Source of the DNA: Lumbricus rubellus
Taxonomy: Eukaryota > Annelida > Clitellata > Crassiclitellata > Lumbricidae
NCBI GenBank assembly: GCA_945859605.1
Contig: OX243814.1
Span: forward strand, 24,720,686-24,784,685
DNA length: 64,000 bases
Reading direction: 5' to 3'
Shown: one piece after another, positions 47,786 to 57,290 of the stretch
Numbering within the stretch: position 1 is the first letter of the stretch
Layout: every line of letters starts with the position of its first letter
Notes under the pieces: generated by a model
The model's input: the letters and a program-made list of their open reading frames with translations, nothing else
Database searches by the model: none
What the model was told of the DNA's origin: nothing
Program-made: the position numbers and the translations under genes

Positions 47786-49110
47786 CCCCTCTGATTCCTC
47801 CTCTTCTCCTTTGGATGTCTTTTATTATTTCCCCCTGATTCCTCCTCTTCTTCTTTAGGTTATTTTATTATTTCCTGATGCATAATTAATTCTTTGGCTT
47901 GTTTTTTAAGAAACCTGATTTTGAAGATAAATTAAGCTTAATTAGTGTTAAATTCAGTAATAAAGTCTTAGTAATTCATATAAGTTGGCTGCTATGGTAA
48001 TGGTGCAGAACAACAGAATACGGTATTGATCCACAGCATACTGAGCGAGCAGGCCTTGTATGCATGAGCGCTCATGCAGCAACAAAGCAACAAAGCAGCA
48101 GATGTCTCGATCACGACACAACAACCTGGCTGGGAGCGGCCTCGATCACGACAGCACGGCTAGGCTAGGACTATGAGTCGGCGAAGCACGCAGCCGTTGG
48201 CTGACGTGGCTACCATGAAACACCTGGATACATACACCTTGAAGATACGTATTCGTTGTAAGGGCGTCGTTCTATACAGGTGAGTAGGCTATAGAGCATT
48301 GTCTGTTGTAGGCTAAATTTTTTGATCTTACGAAAATTAGTTGTTGTTTTAAATCGGTTTAAAATGGTTGACTTCGTTAAGGATAGGCCTATGGCTAAGT
48401 TTTCAAACGATACAATCTACCTAGCAATAGATACCGCGTGTGATAATAATTTTGACGAAAAAACATTGATTCGAGGAACATGATAGTTTACATATTATCA
48501 AGCTAGGATACACGCGTATGAGCATGGCAAACAGAAGGTATCGTTGTGTCGTTTTATAGTTCAGACCAAATTCTATAAAATAAAATGTCTTAAGAGGGGT
48601 GTAAAATTACGTGCGTGAATGTAAACACTACCTCTCTGATATGCTAAAACTTAGCGTAGTGCTGTAGCCGTAGTTTCTTCCTGTATAACTCTTTTAACGA
48701 AGCAAAATACACCAATTCAATCGGATATGAAGGGTTGTCTAAATTCATTGGAAAGTCATTATCATGATTTAGAATAAAGTGATTGTATTCTTCAACATTT
48801 GTTCGTAGCCTATCTGAGGAAGAATCGAGTCCCGAAAAATTTACTATCTCGGGATTCAGCCGTTGGTCTTCCATGAGGTCTTTGTCGCTTCGGCGGTTTC
48901 TTGAGGATGTTTCTCGGAAGCTCAAGACGACAATTTTTACAGTTAATTAATGGAGGTTGAAGAAGAACAAAGAAGGGATTCGATGATTTCGTATAATCCT
49001 TAATCTAATTGGATACTTGTCTTCACATAGCCTAACGTATTAAAATTAGTAGAAATGGTTGTTGTTTAGATCAGAATCATAAGAACCATGGTAGGCCTAA
49101 TTGTAAATTT
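47786..49110. other. Polinton 3 left non-coding region
   Basis: Contains further TCTTTTATTATTTCC words (to about 47875), then unique sequence with no homologue in element 1. A donor-like CAG/GTGAGT at about 48280 could mark an untranslated exon. An open frame at 48644-48925 (minus, 93 codons) has no ATG and no recognised motif, so I do not call it a gene. Confidence 0.5.
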
Positions 49111-49189
49111 GTAGGACTTGTAGCGATGGAGGAGGTGATTATATTATTGTCATCGCCAAGGCGAAAATCGATTGCAATGACGCAGTTCA

Positions 49190-49690
49190 GCAAACGCATT
49201 CATATAGCACCGCGCGCATGCGTCAGACTTGACCTGATTAATCTATCATCGATGATAGATTATCTAGGTCACAAGCAGATCACGCAGGAGCATTCATATA
49301 GCACCGCGCGCATGCGCCTGACTTGACCTAGATAAACTATCATCCATGATAGATTGTAAACTATAGACCTACCATTGGAACACCGCGCGCATGCGTCAGA
49401 CTTGACCTGATTAATCTATCATCGATGATAGATTATCTAGGTCACAAGCAGATCACGCAGACGCATCCATATAGCACCGCACGCATGCGCGTTCATTTGA
49501 CCTAGATAAACTATCATCCATGATAGATTGTAAACTATAGACCTACCATTGGAACACCGCGCGCATGCGTCAGACTTGACCTGATTAATCTATCATCCAT
49601 GATAGATTATCTAGGTCACAAGCAGATCACGCAGACGCATTCATATAGCACCGCGCGCATGCGTATGACAGTAGAACTTATTATCTTGCG
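49190..49690. repeat. Palindrome-rich tandem repeat, period about 174 bp
   Basis: Repeats start at 49208, 49381 and 49555 (CACCGCGCGCATGCGTCAGA), with a related half-unit in between. Each unit carries the GC palindrome GCGCATGC and an AT palindrome ATCTATCATCGATGATAGAT (or the CCATGATAGAT variant). About 2.9 double units. No coding capacity. It lies where element 1 has a different repeat array. Confidence 0.88.
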
Positions 49691-49908
49691 AATGTTATTA
49701 AAACGTGCTTCATAATCTGTTAATGTTATTACAGCATAGGCGGAAACCTGGTCGAACAGTTTGGGAGACGAAGGACGAAGGAGTGGTCGGAGGGAAGAAA
49801 AATTTTGACCGCCCCCAAAAAGTTGATGACCAAAAAGTCTCCGTGAAAAAAGTTGATGACTTTTTTTTTTTTTTACTTTTTTTTTTTTTTTTTCAGCAAG
49901 AAGACTTC

Positions 49909-50850
49909 TTATAATTTTGGTATAATACTTACCAAATCATTATTATTAACCCATGAATTGAATGAATTATCATAGCCTAACCATTTAACCAAAGACCGAT
50001 TACCACTTTTCCTAATAATCTTCTCTATTTTAAATGTATCTTGCGTTGTCAGTTGTAACTCAGCTTCATAAAATGTCCCTTGTATTTGTTCTCCATGATA
50101 GTCAGATATTTTATAGGTTATAGGATCCGTGTATTGTATTTGTGTAATAGTAAAAACCTCTTGAGTCCAATTCTGCATGTAGCCTTTCTCGAATGTCTTC
50201 TTCTTCTTGGAAATTCTTACTTTATCTCCGACTGAAAATTTAGGTTTAACAGTTTCAGGTACAGCGTCACCATACAGATTTAACCAAACAGCTTTTTCGT
50301 TTGCTTTGATACTCGCTTTAACAGGAGTCATTTTAATGGAAGAATGTCTTGTGTTGTTGTATAAACTAAGCATATTATCTAAAACATCGATATATCTCTG
50401 AGTTGAATTTGCTGTAAAATACTTAAACATCTTTTCTTTTACTGTTCTATTAAATCTTTCTACGATACAAGATTTCTCTTCATTCTCAGTTGAGTACAAC
50501 TGCATACCTAATGATTTTACCTGTTTATTATAGAATTCTGTTCCCTTATCGACCCAAAGTTTTTCCCCCCTTCTTTTGCTCGTATTAAATATTTTTGTGA
50601 AAGCATCTGCCACAGATTCTCCGCGCTTATCTTTTAACGGCTGAATAAATGCATATTTGGAAAATATATCGATGACGCTTAACAAATATTTCACACCAGA
50701 ATTAAATTTAGCATAAGCCTGCATGTCAATCAAGTCTGCCGCCCAAACTTTGTCCACTCCCTGAACATAAACAACTCGCTTCCTAAACTTCCTGACTATA
50801 GGTTTATGCAATTCGTCAGCAAGTTCGTCTGTCCATCTCAGAGCTTTTTT
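49909..50850 (-). CDS. INT: Polinton integrase (DDE) with C-terminal chromodomain, in -1 frame to upstream gene
   Basis: Nearly the same as element 1: WAADLIDM, WVDKGTEF and VERFNRT are intact, with the chromodomain RSLVKWLGYDNSFNSW. It has a few more residues at the C-terminus. Differences such as NEKAVWLN against NEWVVWMN show independent drift. No ATG precedes the core; the frame opens at the eight-A run at 50845-50852. Confidence 0.92.
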   Translation of the reverse strand, partial: KKALRWTDELADELHKPIVRKFRKRVVYVQGVDKVWAADLIDMQAYAKFNSGVKYLLSVIDIFSKYAFIQPLKDKRGESVADAFTKIFNTSKRRGEKLWVDKGTEFYNKQVKSLGMQLYSTENEEKSCIVERFNRTVKEKMFKYFTANSTQRYIDVLDNMLSLYNNTRHSSIKMTPVKASIKANEKAVWLNLYGDAVPETVKPKFSVGDKVRISKKKKTFEKGYMQNWTQEVFTITQIQYTDPITYKISDYHGEQIQGTFYEAELQLTTQDTFKIEKIIRKSGNRSLVKWLGYDNSFNSWVNNNDLVSIIPKL

Positions 50851-51377
50851 TTCAACCCCATTCCAAAATGGGTCTTCGTTGATAAAATTGGTTTTACTAT
50901 AGATCTTTCCACTCGTTCGCGGAACGAAGGATTAGATATATTATTTAATTCATCTATCATAGCTCTGTCAGCGCCGTTTCTCCCTGCTGTGTCAGCATGT
51001 TTAGCATAAGCTAGGTCATGACGATAGGCTGCTGCATCAACTCTATCTACTGGTTTGCTCCAATCTTTTGGCGTCCCATCAGGATTCAATCGCAAATCCA
51101 ATCGAGTTCCTGGACCCGTGAAAGAATGTCCTGGAAGATGCATTTCACCCGGGTACTTTGCCCATGGAAGTTTAATGTTAGAAGTAGCAGAATTGAGAGC
51201 TGATACCAAATCACCTCCTTGTACAGTAGTGGACATTTTAGTAAACTGAGTTTTTCTAGCGCCACATTCAACGCACACACCCCTAAGCATAGGTCTACCA
51301 TTCTTACTGACAACTCGTTGAATATCTCTACAGTCAGTTTTTCGTTTACATTTTACGCAATACGAGCTGTGCTCCAT
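50838..51377 (-). CDS. Zinc ribbon + PLA2-like protein
   Basis: A 179-residue protein with the zinc ribbon (YCVKCKRKT ... CVECGARKTQ, Gly at position 33), GPGTRL, HDLAYAKH and the tail MGLKKKL. It differs from element 1 at scattered residues (AGRNGADRAM). Same divergent promoter. Confidence 0.82.
   Translation of the reverse strand: MEHSSYCVKCKRKTDCRDIQRVVSKNGRPMLRGVCVECGARKTQFTKMSTTVQGGDLVSALNSATSNIKLPWAKYPGEMHLPGHSFTGPGTRLDLRLNPDGTPKDWSKPVDRVDAAAYRHDLAYAKHADTAGRNGADRAMIDELNNISNPSFRERVERSIVKPILSTKTHFGMGLKKKL
50845..50852 (-). other. Putative -1 frameshift slippery site (PLA2/integrase), element 3
   Basis: A run of eight A read TTG AAA AAA AAG CTC TGA: the heptamer A AAA AAG, one of the strongest slippery sites known, one codon before the stop. 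It differs from element 1 by an A-to-G change, yet keeps length and phase. Confidence 0.68.
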
Positions 51378-51397
51378 TTTAATATAATATAATTAAA
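51378..51397. promoter_or_regulatory. Bidirectional AT-rich promoter, element 3
   Basis: 20 bp, identical to 8157-8176 of element 1. Confidence 0.6.
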
Positions 51398-52174
51398 ATG
51401 GAAGTCCAAGACCTATCGTGGAATGAAGAATCAAGTAAACGCTTTAACAGTCCTCTCTTACCAAGAAGCATCAGAGGTTTGATCGTAGGTAAGTCTCAAT
51501 GCGGCAAGACAATATTACTACTTAATTTATTACTGAGACCTGGTTGGTTAGACTACGATAACCTGCAGATCTTTGGAAAAAGTCTTTTTCAATCAGAATA
51601 CAAGATACTAAAGAAAGCATTCGAAGAGAAATTACCAAAGGAAGCAATTATAAGACTTTTCGATAATAGAGATGAGATAATGAAATTAAATGTATCACCG
51701 ACCGCCGTTGTTGAGGAGATGTCTAAAAACATGGATAAGAAATCCGATATAGACTGCAAGTTCTATGAAACCTCTGAAGATGTTCCAGATCCACGAGACT
51801 TAAGTCGAGATAAGAAGAATCTCATGATTTTTGATGATTTACAGTTAGAGCGACAAAATAAATGCGAATCGTATTATATAAGAGGTAGGCATAGTAATGT
51901 AGACTGCTTTTACCTAGCACAAAATTATTTCAAACTGCCTAGACAAACTATAAGAGAGAATGCTAACTTTATATGTCTATTCCCTCAAGACCTCAAAAAT
52001 ATTAATCATATATACAGCGATCATATAGGCGTAGATGATATGACTATTGAAGAATTTCGAAAACTATGCAAAACTGCGTGGGATGAAACGCATGGTTTTG
52101 TGGTTATAGACCTTACTAGTAAAACAAATAAGGGTAGGTATAGAAGTGGATTAGATACATTTTACATTAAATAA
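51398..52174 (+). CDS. ATP: Genome-packaging ATPase (FtsK/HerA type)
   Basis: A 258-residue copy with GKSQCGKT and NLMIFDD intact. Only a few residues differ from element 1 (for example NMDKKSDIDCKFYE), many codon changes being silent, which suggests purifying selection. Confidence 0.93.
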   Translation: MEVQDLSWNEESSKRFNSPLLPRSIRGLIVGKSQCGKTILLLNLLLRPGWLDYDNLQIFGKSLFQSEYKILKKAFEEKLPKEAIIRLFDNRDEIMKLNVSPTAVVEEMSKNMDKKSDIDCKFYETSEDVPDPRDLSRDKKNLMIFDDLQLERQNKCESYYIRGRHSNVDCFYLAQNYFKLPRQTIRENANFICLFPQDLKNINHIYSDHIGVDDMTIEEFRKLCKTAWDETHGFVVIDLTSKTNKGRYRSGLDTFYIK

Positions 52175-52240
52175 AAGCAATAATAAAATGATAACAAAAT
52201 TTAAGATTTTATATTCTAGGTTTAAAAATAGCTATCTAAA

Positions 52241-53014
52241 ATGGAAACCCTTCTTGACGAAATTTTATCTACTACTCAAACGATTGCACGCAACACAGAG
52301 GCTAAAGAATCCTTTTGCATTTTGTTGAGCGAAAGGAGCACACGAATTCGAACGAAATTTAATCCACTAATCGAACTGGACAAAAGTAAGAAGTATGAAA
52401 TGGCCCTTGTTAATCTTGAAACTTACTACAGTTTTCCCAATATAGACGAAACAAATAATAAATTCGTATATTCGTCAGATAACGGTGTAACGTGGGAAGA
52501 TTTAGACATTCCAACCGGTTGCTATGAAATCGATGACTTAAACGAATACATACAGAGAATTCTAAAAGAAGAAGGTCATGGACAATGTATAAAGTTGCAA
52601 CCAAATAACAATACTTTGAAGGCTGTTTTGGAAATTGATGAGAACTATAAAGTTGATTTTACAGTACCAAATTCAATTAGTACGGTTCTAGGATTTCAGA
52701 GTCGTGTATACTCCGAAGGATATAACGAATCCGAGCACATAGTCGATATAAACAGCGTGAATAGTTTACGTGTTACCAGTGATATAATAGGATCATCGTA
52801 TGCCAACGGAACTACGGAGAACATAATTTATTCTTTCTTTCCATCGGTCGGGCCTGGTTATAAGATAATCGAATCTCCTCATAATCTGGTTTATCTTCCA
52901 ATAACGCTATACTCTATTTCATCGATGGAAACAAAACTAATAGACCAAAATGGAAAACTAATTAATTTAAGAGGTGAGGAATTGTCGATACGATTTCACA
53001 TAAGAGAGGTTTAA
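52241..53014 (+). CDS. Minor capsid (penton-like) protein
   Basis: A 257-residue copy with four or five substitutions from element 1 (IDDLNEYIQRI, SDIIGSS). All conserved blocks are present. Confidence 0.85.
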   Translation: METLLDEILSTTQTIARNTEAKESFCILLSERSTRIRTKFNPLIELDKSKKYEMALVNLETYYSFPNIDETNNKFVYSSDNGVTWEDLDIPTGCYEIDDLNEYIQRILKEEGHGQCIKLQPNNNTLKAVLEIDENYKVDFTVPNSISTVLGFQSRVYSEGYNESEHIVDINSVNSLRVTSDIIGSSYANGTTENIIYSFFPSVGPGYKIIESPHNLVYLPITLYSISSMETKLIDQNGKLINLRGEELSIRFHIREV

Positions 53015-53038
53015 TTTAAAGTTTATATTTAATATAAG

Positions 53039-53677
53039 ATGAGCGCTTACGCTAAGGTCAAAGTTAATATTTCTGAAGGGCAAAAAGAGAAGATTAAGCG
53101 AGCTGTTCAAGTAGGAACTGGAGTGAGTATAAGACTTTCTCATGGAGACATAACTGGTGAGCATGTATTAGCTCTAAACCAGAGGCAAATTAACAAGTTA
53201 ACTAAAGCGTATCAGAATGGAACTGGTGTGACAATTAAAATGGGTAAAAAGCAATTAGAAGACAATGCGAGAGTCGAAGGCGGGTTTATTGGTGCTATTC
53301 TACCGTTCTTAGCAACAGCCGGAAAGTTTCTACTGTCTAGTGTTCTTCCGAGTTTAGCCACAGGAGCCTTAACAGGATTGGGTTCTGCAGCTGGTTCCAA
53401 AATTGTCGATAAAATAAGTGGATCTTCGATCTCACACCCGATAAGTGGATCTTCGATAAGTGGATCTGGCGTGCTCTACGTTAAGAAAGGAGGAATATGC
53501 TGTAAGATAGTGCCTGCTGGGGAAGGTCTTTTTCTATCTCCGTGGAAAAAGGGTAGTTCGATATCGGGTTCTGGTCTGTTTATGAAAAGAGGAGCAGGAT
53601 ATATCAGCGGTGAAGGTCTTATCTTGGGACCCAATTCACCATTTAAAAATATTCCTATTCTTGGAATGTTACTTTAA
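53039..53677 (+). CDS. Virion protein with hydrophobic Gly/Ala helix (PX-like)
   Basis: 212 residues: five more than element 1 because the Ser/Gly linker is expanded (SISHPISGSSISGSG), a direct product of the GTGGATCTTCGAT word being repeated in frame. The hydrophobic segment is unchanged. Confidence 0.7.
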   Translation: MSAYAKVKVNISEGQKEKIKRAVQVGTGVSIRLSHGDITGEHVLALNQRQINKLTKAYQNGTGVTIKMGKKQLEDNARVEGGFIGAILPFLATAGKFLLSSVLPSLATGALTGLGSAAGSKIVDKISGSSISHPISGSSISGSGVLYVKKGGICCKIVPAGEGLFLSPWKKGSSISGSGLFMKRGAGYISGEGLILGPNSPFKNIPILGMLL

Positions 53678-53693
53678 AAAACCACTTATATAA

Positions 53694-54080
53694 ATGTCTG
53701 GATACGGTCACCCAATACACAAATTTATCACCAAACGGAAGCCTCGTGTGAGTCCGATAATTTGGATGCCTAAAGTGGTCACTCACGCTCCTGCAAGACA
53801 ACGAGCAGGCGACAGATATGAGATTTTTGCTCAGCAAGCGATAACGATTGAACCAAAGACAAATATTACAGTAGAAGTAGAACTTGGAGTCCGAATGACC
53901 AGTGGAATGTGTCTAGTCTCTCTTAGACAGAAGTTGAAACAACTCAGACTGAGTCTTCAAGATGGTACTGTCCTAGAGGACGCAGAGGATATAATAATTA
54001 CAATTCAAAACAACTCAGATTCACCAGTTACTATAAATGAAAAAGACTCAATTTGTTATGTTAATTACTACGATGCATAA
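53694..54080 (+). CDS. dUTPase-fold protein without intact catalytic motifs
   Basis: A 128-residue copy; differences from element 1 are SPIIWMPK and VEVELGV. The catalytic motifs are absent in the same way. Confidence 0.63.
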   Translation: MSGYGHPIHKFITKRKPRVSPIIWMPKVVTHAPARQRAGDRYEIFAQQAITIEPKTNITVEVELGVRMTSGMCLVSLRQKLKQLRLSLQDGTVLEDAEDIIITIQNNSDSPVTINEKDSICYVNYYDA

Positions 54081-54167
54081 ATTGTACGTTTTATGTTTAC
54101 GTTTTATGTTTACGTTTTACGTTTACGTTTTACGTTACGTTTTAAACATTATACTTATAATAAGAAA

Positions 54168-55067
54168 ATGTCACTACTGAAAATTAGTGATCCTGCAAAA
54201 AGAGATTTTATTATCGAAGAGTTTTTAAAAACGAAAAAAAATATTAAACAAAACTTTCTCTCAGAGAGAATAGATGATCTTGGACTTCAACGAGAATTAA
54301 CGAAAATCTACAAACCAATAGTCGACTCTCAATCGGCAATTTCAAAAGAACAAAACGCTTTGCTGTCGACAATAAAAGATAACTCTGCAGCAACATCACT
54401 CGCTCTAAAATCACTTCCAGATTCGTTGAAAACTATTCAATTTCCTCAGTATCCGTCTATAGAGGCGTACGATGACGATGACCCAGTAGAAGACATTAGA
54501 AGGTTAGAATTAGGAAATATTGCAGTTGAATACCTTAAAAAATATGCTTCTGATAGAAGACTTGTGGACACAACATTCGGATTAAGATCAAGAGATGGAA
54601 AATTCTACATTGGAGACAGCGAAGCCTCAATCCAAGGAAATGATATTACAGTTGGAACCACAACTTATCAAGGAACTCCAGGATTATGGGAATTGTTAAC
54701 GTTAGCTAGTCCAAACAGTTCAATTTATGATAATCGTGATCTCAAAGAATACGCCGAGATTCTAACTAAAACGAATGCCATGAGTCAGCCAAATAAACCA
54801 AACAAACCTAAATCGTCTAGAAGTGTAAAATATAAACAGATAATAAAACCCATATGGGACGATTACATGAAGTTAAGAGGTAAAACAGGAAGCGGAATAA
54901 TTACCATTCCTTCAGATCCTAACGAATTAGTAAAACAATTAGAGTTGCGAATATATAGCTACAAAGCGGGAAATACGGGTGTAAGAAATGAAATTGTAGG
55001 TATGACGGATGAGTTACTAAGACAAAGAGTGATAACCAAAGATGAATATAAAAAATTGACGATCTAA
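54168..55067 (+). CDS. GTPGLWELL-motif protein (DUF8207-like)
   Basis: A 299-residue copy, nearly identical to element 1. The frame is open for 25 codons upstream through the GTTTTACGTTTAC repeat, but I use the ATG of MSLLKI, as in the other elements. It ends KKLTI instead of KKLMI and is followed by the repeated stop region. Confidence 0.8.
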   Translation: MSLLKISDPAKRDFIIEEFLKTKKNIKQNFLSERIDDLGLQRELTKIYKPIVDSQSAISKEQNALLSTIKDNSAATSLALKSLPDSLKTIQFPQYPSIEAYDDDDPVEDIRRLELGNIAVEYLKKYASDRRLVDTTFGLRSRDGKFYIGDSEASIQGNDITVGTTTYQGTPGLWELLTLASPNSSIYDNRDLKEYAEILTKTNAMSQPNKPNKPKSSRSVKYKQIIKPIWDDYMKLRGKTGSGIITIPSDPNELVKQLELRIYSYKAGNTGVRNEIVGMTDELLRQRVITKDEYKKLTI

Positions 55068-55124
55068 TTTAAAAATTGATGATCTAATTAAAAATTGATG
55101 ATCTAATTTAAAAATTGATGATAT
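55050..55124. repeat. Four-fold repeat of a gene's stop-codon region
   Basis: Counterpart of 11807-11884, with one unit shortened (CTAATTAAAAATTG). Confidence 0.8.
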
Positions 55125-55128
55125 AGAA

Positions 55129-55482
55129 ATGCTGGTCGTTGCGAGAAGAAGTTATAAAAAAGTACACGTTGTCGGTGGAGCAGGAATATTCGATTCCATT
55201 GCAGGATTTCTCAAGAGACTACTGACATCGAATGCAGCCAAACAAATTGCGAGCACAGCTGTCAAAGAGATTGGGGGTGTTGCTAAGGATAAGGCTATCG
55301 ACGTTGGAAAACGATTACTCAATAAGATACTCCCACCAACCACCGTTCAGCAGCCGATAACTCAGGAAACTAAAGTCATTCTAGCTAGATTACTAGGATC
55401 GAATCCGCAAATGACGGGTGGAGCTATTAGAATTCAAGATCTCGTAAAACGTTTAAACGGAGGTGGTTTGAAAATGGCTTAA
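55129..55482 (+). CDS. Small basic virion protein (pVI-like)
   Basis: A 117-residue copy differing from element 1 mainly in the linker (LPPTTVQQP against LPKAPVQQP). The N-terminal GGAGIFDSIAGFLKRLL and C-terminal NGGGLKMA are unchanged. Confidence 0.65.
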   Translation: MLVVARRSYKKVHVVGGAGIFDSIAGFLKRLLTSNAAKQIASTAVKEIGGVAKDKAIDVGKRLLNKILPPTTVQQPITQETKVILARLLGSNPQMTGGAIRIQDLVKRLNGGGLKMA

Positions 55483-55518
55483 ACATATTTTCTTATTTAA
55501 AAATATATGTATAATAAA

Positions 55519-56817
55519 ATGCAATCCGATATTCTAAGATTCACAGAGCAACCATTGATCGATGAAGGTATAGAGCGATACGAATGGCACGAGTACGAAC
55601 CTGTAGCGAGAACTAACCTTAACAGTTCTGGTGAAATAAGAATAAATATTGAATTACAGGACTTATATAGTCACCCAGCAGAGTCATATCTACAATTCGA
55701 AGGAAGACTAATTAAAGCTGACGACACCGCATACGTTAATGCCGATTTAGTCGCTCTTACGAATAATGGGCTTATGTATCTATTCAGTCAAATATCCTAT
55801 CAGTTATCTAATCAAGAAATCGAAACGCTATTTCATCCGGGTCAAGCTACAACGATGCTCGGTTTACTTACGTATCCAAACGATTTTCAGCTGACTCAAG
55901 GCTTAAATCAGCTGTGGTATAAAGACACTGGAGCGACTGCTGTTATTGCGGATAACCCCGGATTTGCCACTAGACAAAGCTTTCTCATTCGCAAACCAAA
56001 CACTAAAGGAATGTTCAGCTTTATTGTTCCGTTGAAGCATATTTTCGGGTTTTGCGATGATTACGACAAGATTATTTACGGCTTCAAACAGACGCTGACT
56101 TTAGTTCGTAAAGCCGACGATGATGCAATATTCCGAGATAACGCTGCAGCTGCTGGAAAAGTTGCGATAAACAAAATTTCATGGTTTATTCCACACGTTA
56201 TTCCTTCCGATATGGAACGAATGCAGTTGTATAAGACGATTGAATCGAAATTAACGTTGCCAGTTGCGTATAGAGCTCGTCAATGCGACACAATAACGGT
56301 TCCTCAGTCGACAAGTTTCAGTTGGCGTCTTAGCGTAAAAACATCACCTGAGAAACCTAGATATATCATCGTAGGATTTCAGACGGACCGTAGCGGTAAT
56401 CAGGAAAGTAATCCGTCGCTATTTAATCACTGCGATCTCAAGAACATATATGTGATGATGAATCAAGAAAGATATCCAGCTGTCGATCATAACCTGTCGT
56501 TTCCTAATCAACAATTCTCCAGAGCGTACAGAGACGCGTCCTCCTTTAGTCAAAAATTCTATGGTATGGATAAGTTGATTACGCAAGGAAATATAACACC
56601 TATAGATTATAAAGAATTATATCCGCTGTTCGTGTTCGATGTAAGCAAACAATCCGAGCGTTTGAAATCTTCAGTCGTCGATATTCAGATTAAGGCTCTT
56701 TTCAATGCAGCAGTGCCAGCCGACACCGAAGCGTATGCTGTCGTAATTTCAGATAGGTTGCTGCAGTTCCAATCGGATGGACAGAAAATGAGTGTAGTGT
56801 ACGGAAAATTGATTTAA
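55519..56817 (+). CDS. Major capsid protein (double jelly-roll)
   Basis: A 432-residue copy, start chosen as in element 1 (ATGCAATCC). Only two protein differences are apparent (ITQGNITPIDY against ITQSNITPVDY) despite many silent changes, the strongest sign of constraint among the genes here. Confidence 0.92.
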   Translation: MQSDILRFTEQPLIDEGIERYEWHEYEPVARTNLNSSGEIRINIELQDLYSHPAESYLQFEGRLIKADDTAYVNADLVALTNNGLMYLFSQISYQLSNQEIETLFHPGQATTMLGLLTYPNDFQLTQGLNQLWYKDTGATAVIADNPGFATRQSFLIRKPNTKGMFSFIVPLKHIFGFCDDYDKIIYGFKQTLTLVRKADDDAIFRDNAAAAGKVAINKISWFIPHVIPSDMERMQLYKTIESKLTLPVAYRARQCDTITVPQSTSFSWRLSVKTSPEKPRYIIVGFQTDRSGNQESNPSLFNHCDLKNIYVMMNQERYPAVDHNLSFPNQQFSRAYRDASSFSQKFYGMDKLITQGNITPIDYKELYPLFVFDVSKQSERLKSSVVDIQIKALFNAAVPADTEAYAVVISDRLLQFQSDGQKMSVVYGKLI

Positions 56818-56833
56818 AGAATACTTATATATT

Positions 56834-57163
56834 ATGAAGCTACCAGAGCTTAGAATGTTGGCCAAGCATAACAATGTTACAGGCACTTCACATCTCAACA
56901 AACCTCAAATGATAGCTGTACTGATTGAAAAGAATATTCTTCCGACGGACTACAAGTCTGTGTCATATCGACATGACACGTTGAGTAGTATCAGGAAACA
57001 ACCGAGAAGAGTAGATATTATAGATCGAGAGACTGGCGTTGTTACCTCGTATCCATCGATGTATAAAGCTGCTAAGGCCTATGGTCAGAGTGCTGGCATA
57101 ATAGCTTATCATAACGGAAATGTCTGGAGAGATAGATACGAAATTAAAGTGTATGAGAGATAG
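56834..57163 (+). CDS. HeH/SAP-like + NUMOD1-like DNA-binding protein
   Basis: A 109-residue copy with AKHNNVTG and KAYGQSAG where element 1 has AKHHDVTG and KALGQSAG. Both modules are intact. Confidence 0.7.
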   Translation: MKLPELRMLAKHNNVTGTSHLNKPQMIAVLIEKNILPTDYKSVSYRHDTLSSIRKQPRRVDIIDRETGVVTSYPSMYKAAKAYGQSAGIIAYHNGNVWRDRYEIKVYER

Positions 57164-57188
57164 ATACAGTCATGTATGAAATTGAAGT

Positions 57189-57255
57189 GTGGATCTTCGA
57201 TCTCACAAATAAGTGGATCTTCGATCTCACAGATAAGTGGATCTTCGATCTCACA
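57189..57255 (+). repeat. Three 24-bp iterons before the polymerase
   Basis: GTGGATCTTCGATCTCACA starts at 57189, 57213 and 57237, joined by AATAA/GATAA spacers. Element 1 has one copy at this place. The same word is coding inside the PX-like gene. Confidence 0.9.
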
Positions 57256-57290
57256 AATAATGTATTAATATTTTTGCGTGGTAAGATAAA

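Noticed and set aside
48644..48925. 93-codon open frame on the minus strand in Polinton 3
   Set aside because: No ATG start, no homologue in elements 1 or 2, no motif; it may be chance or an exon I cannot confirm.
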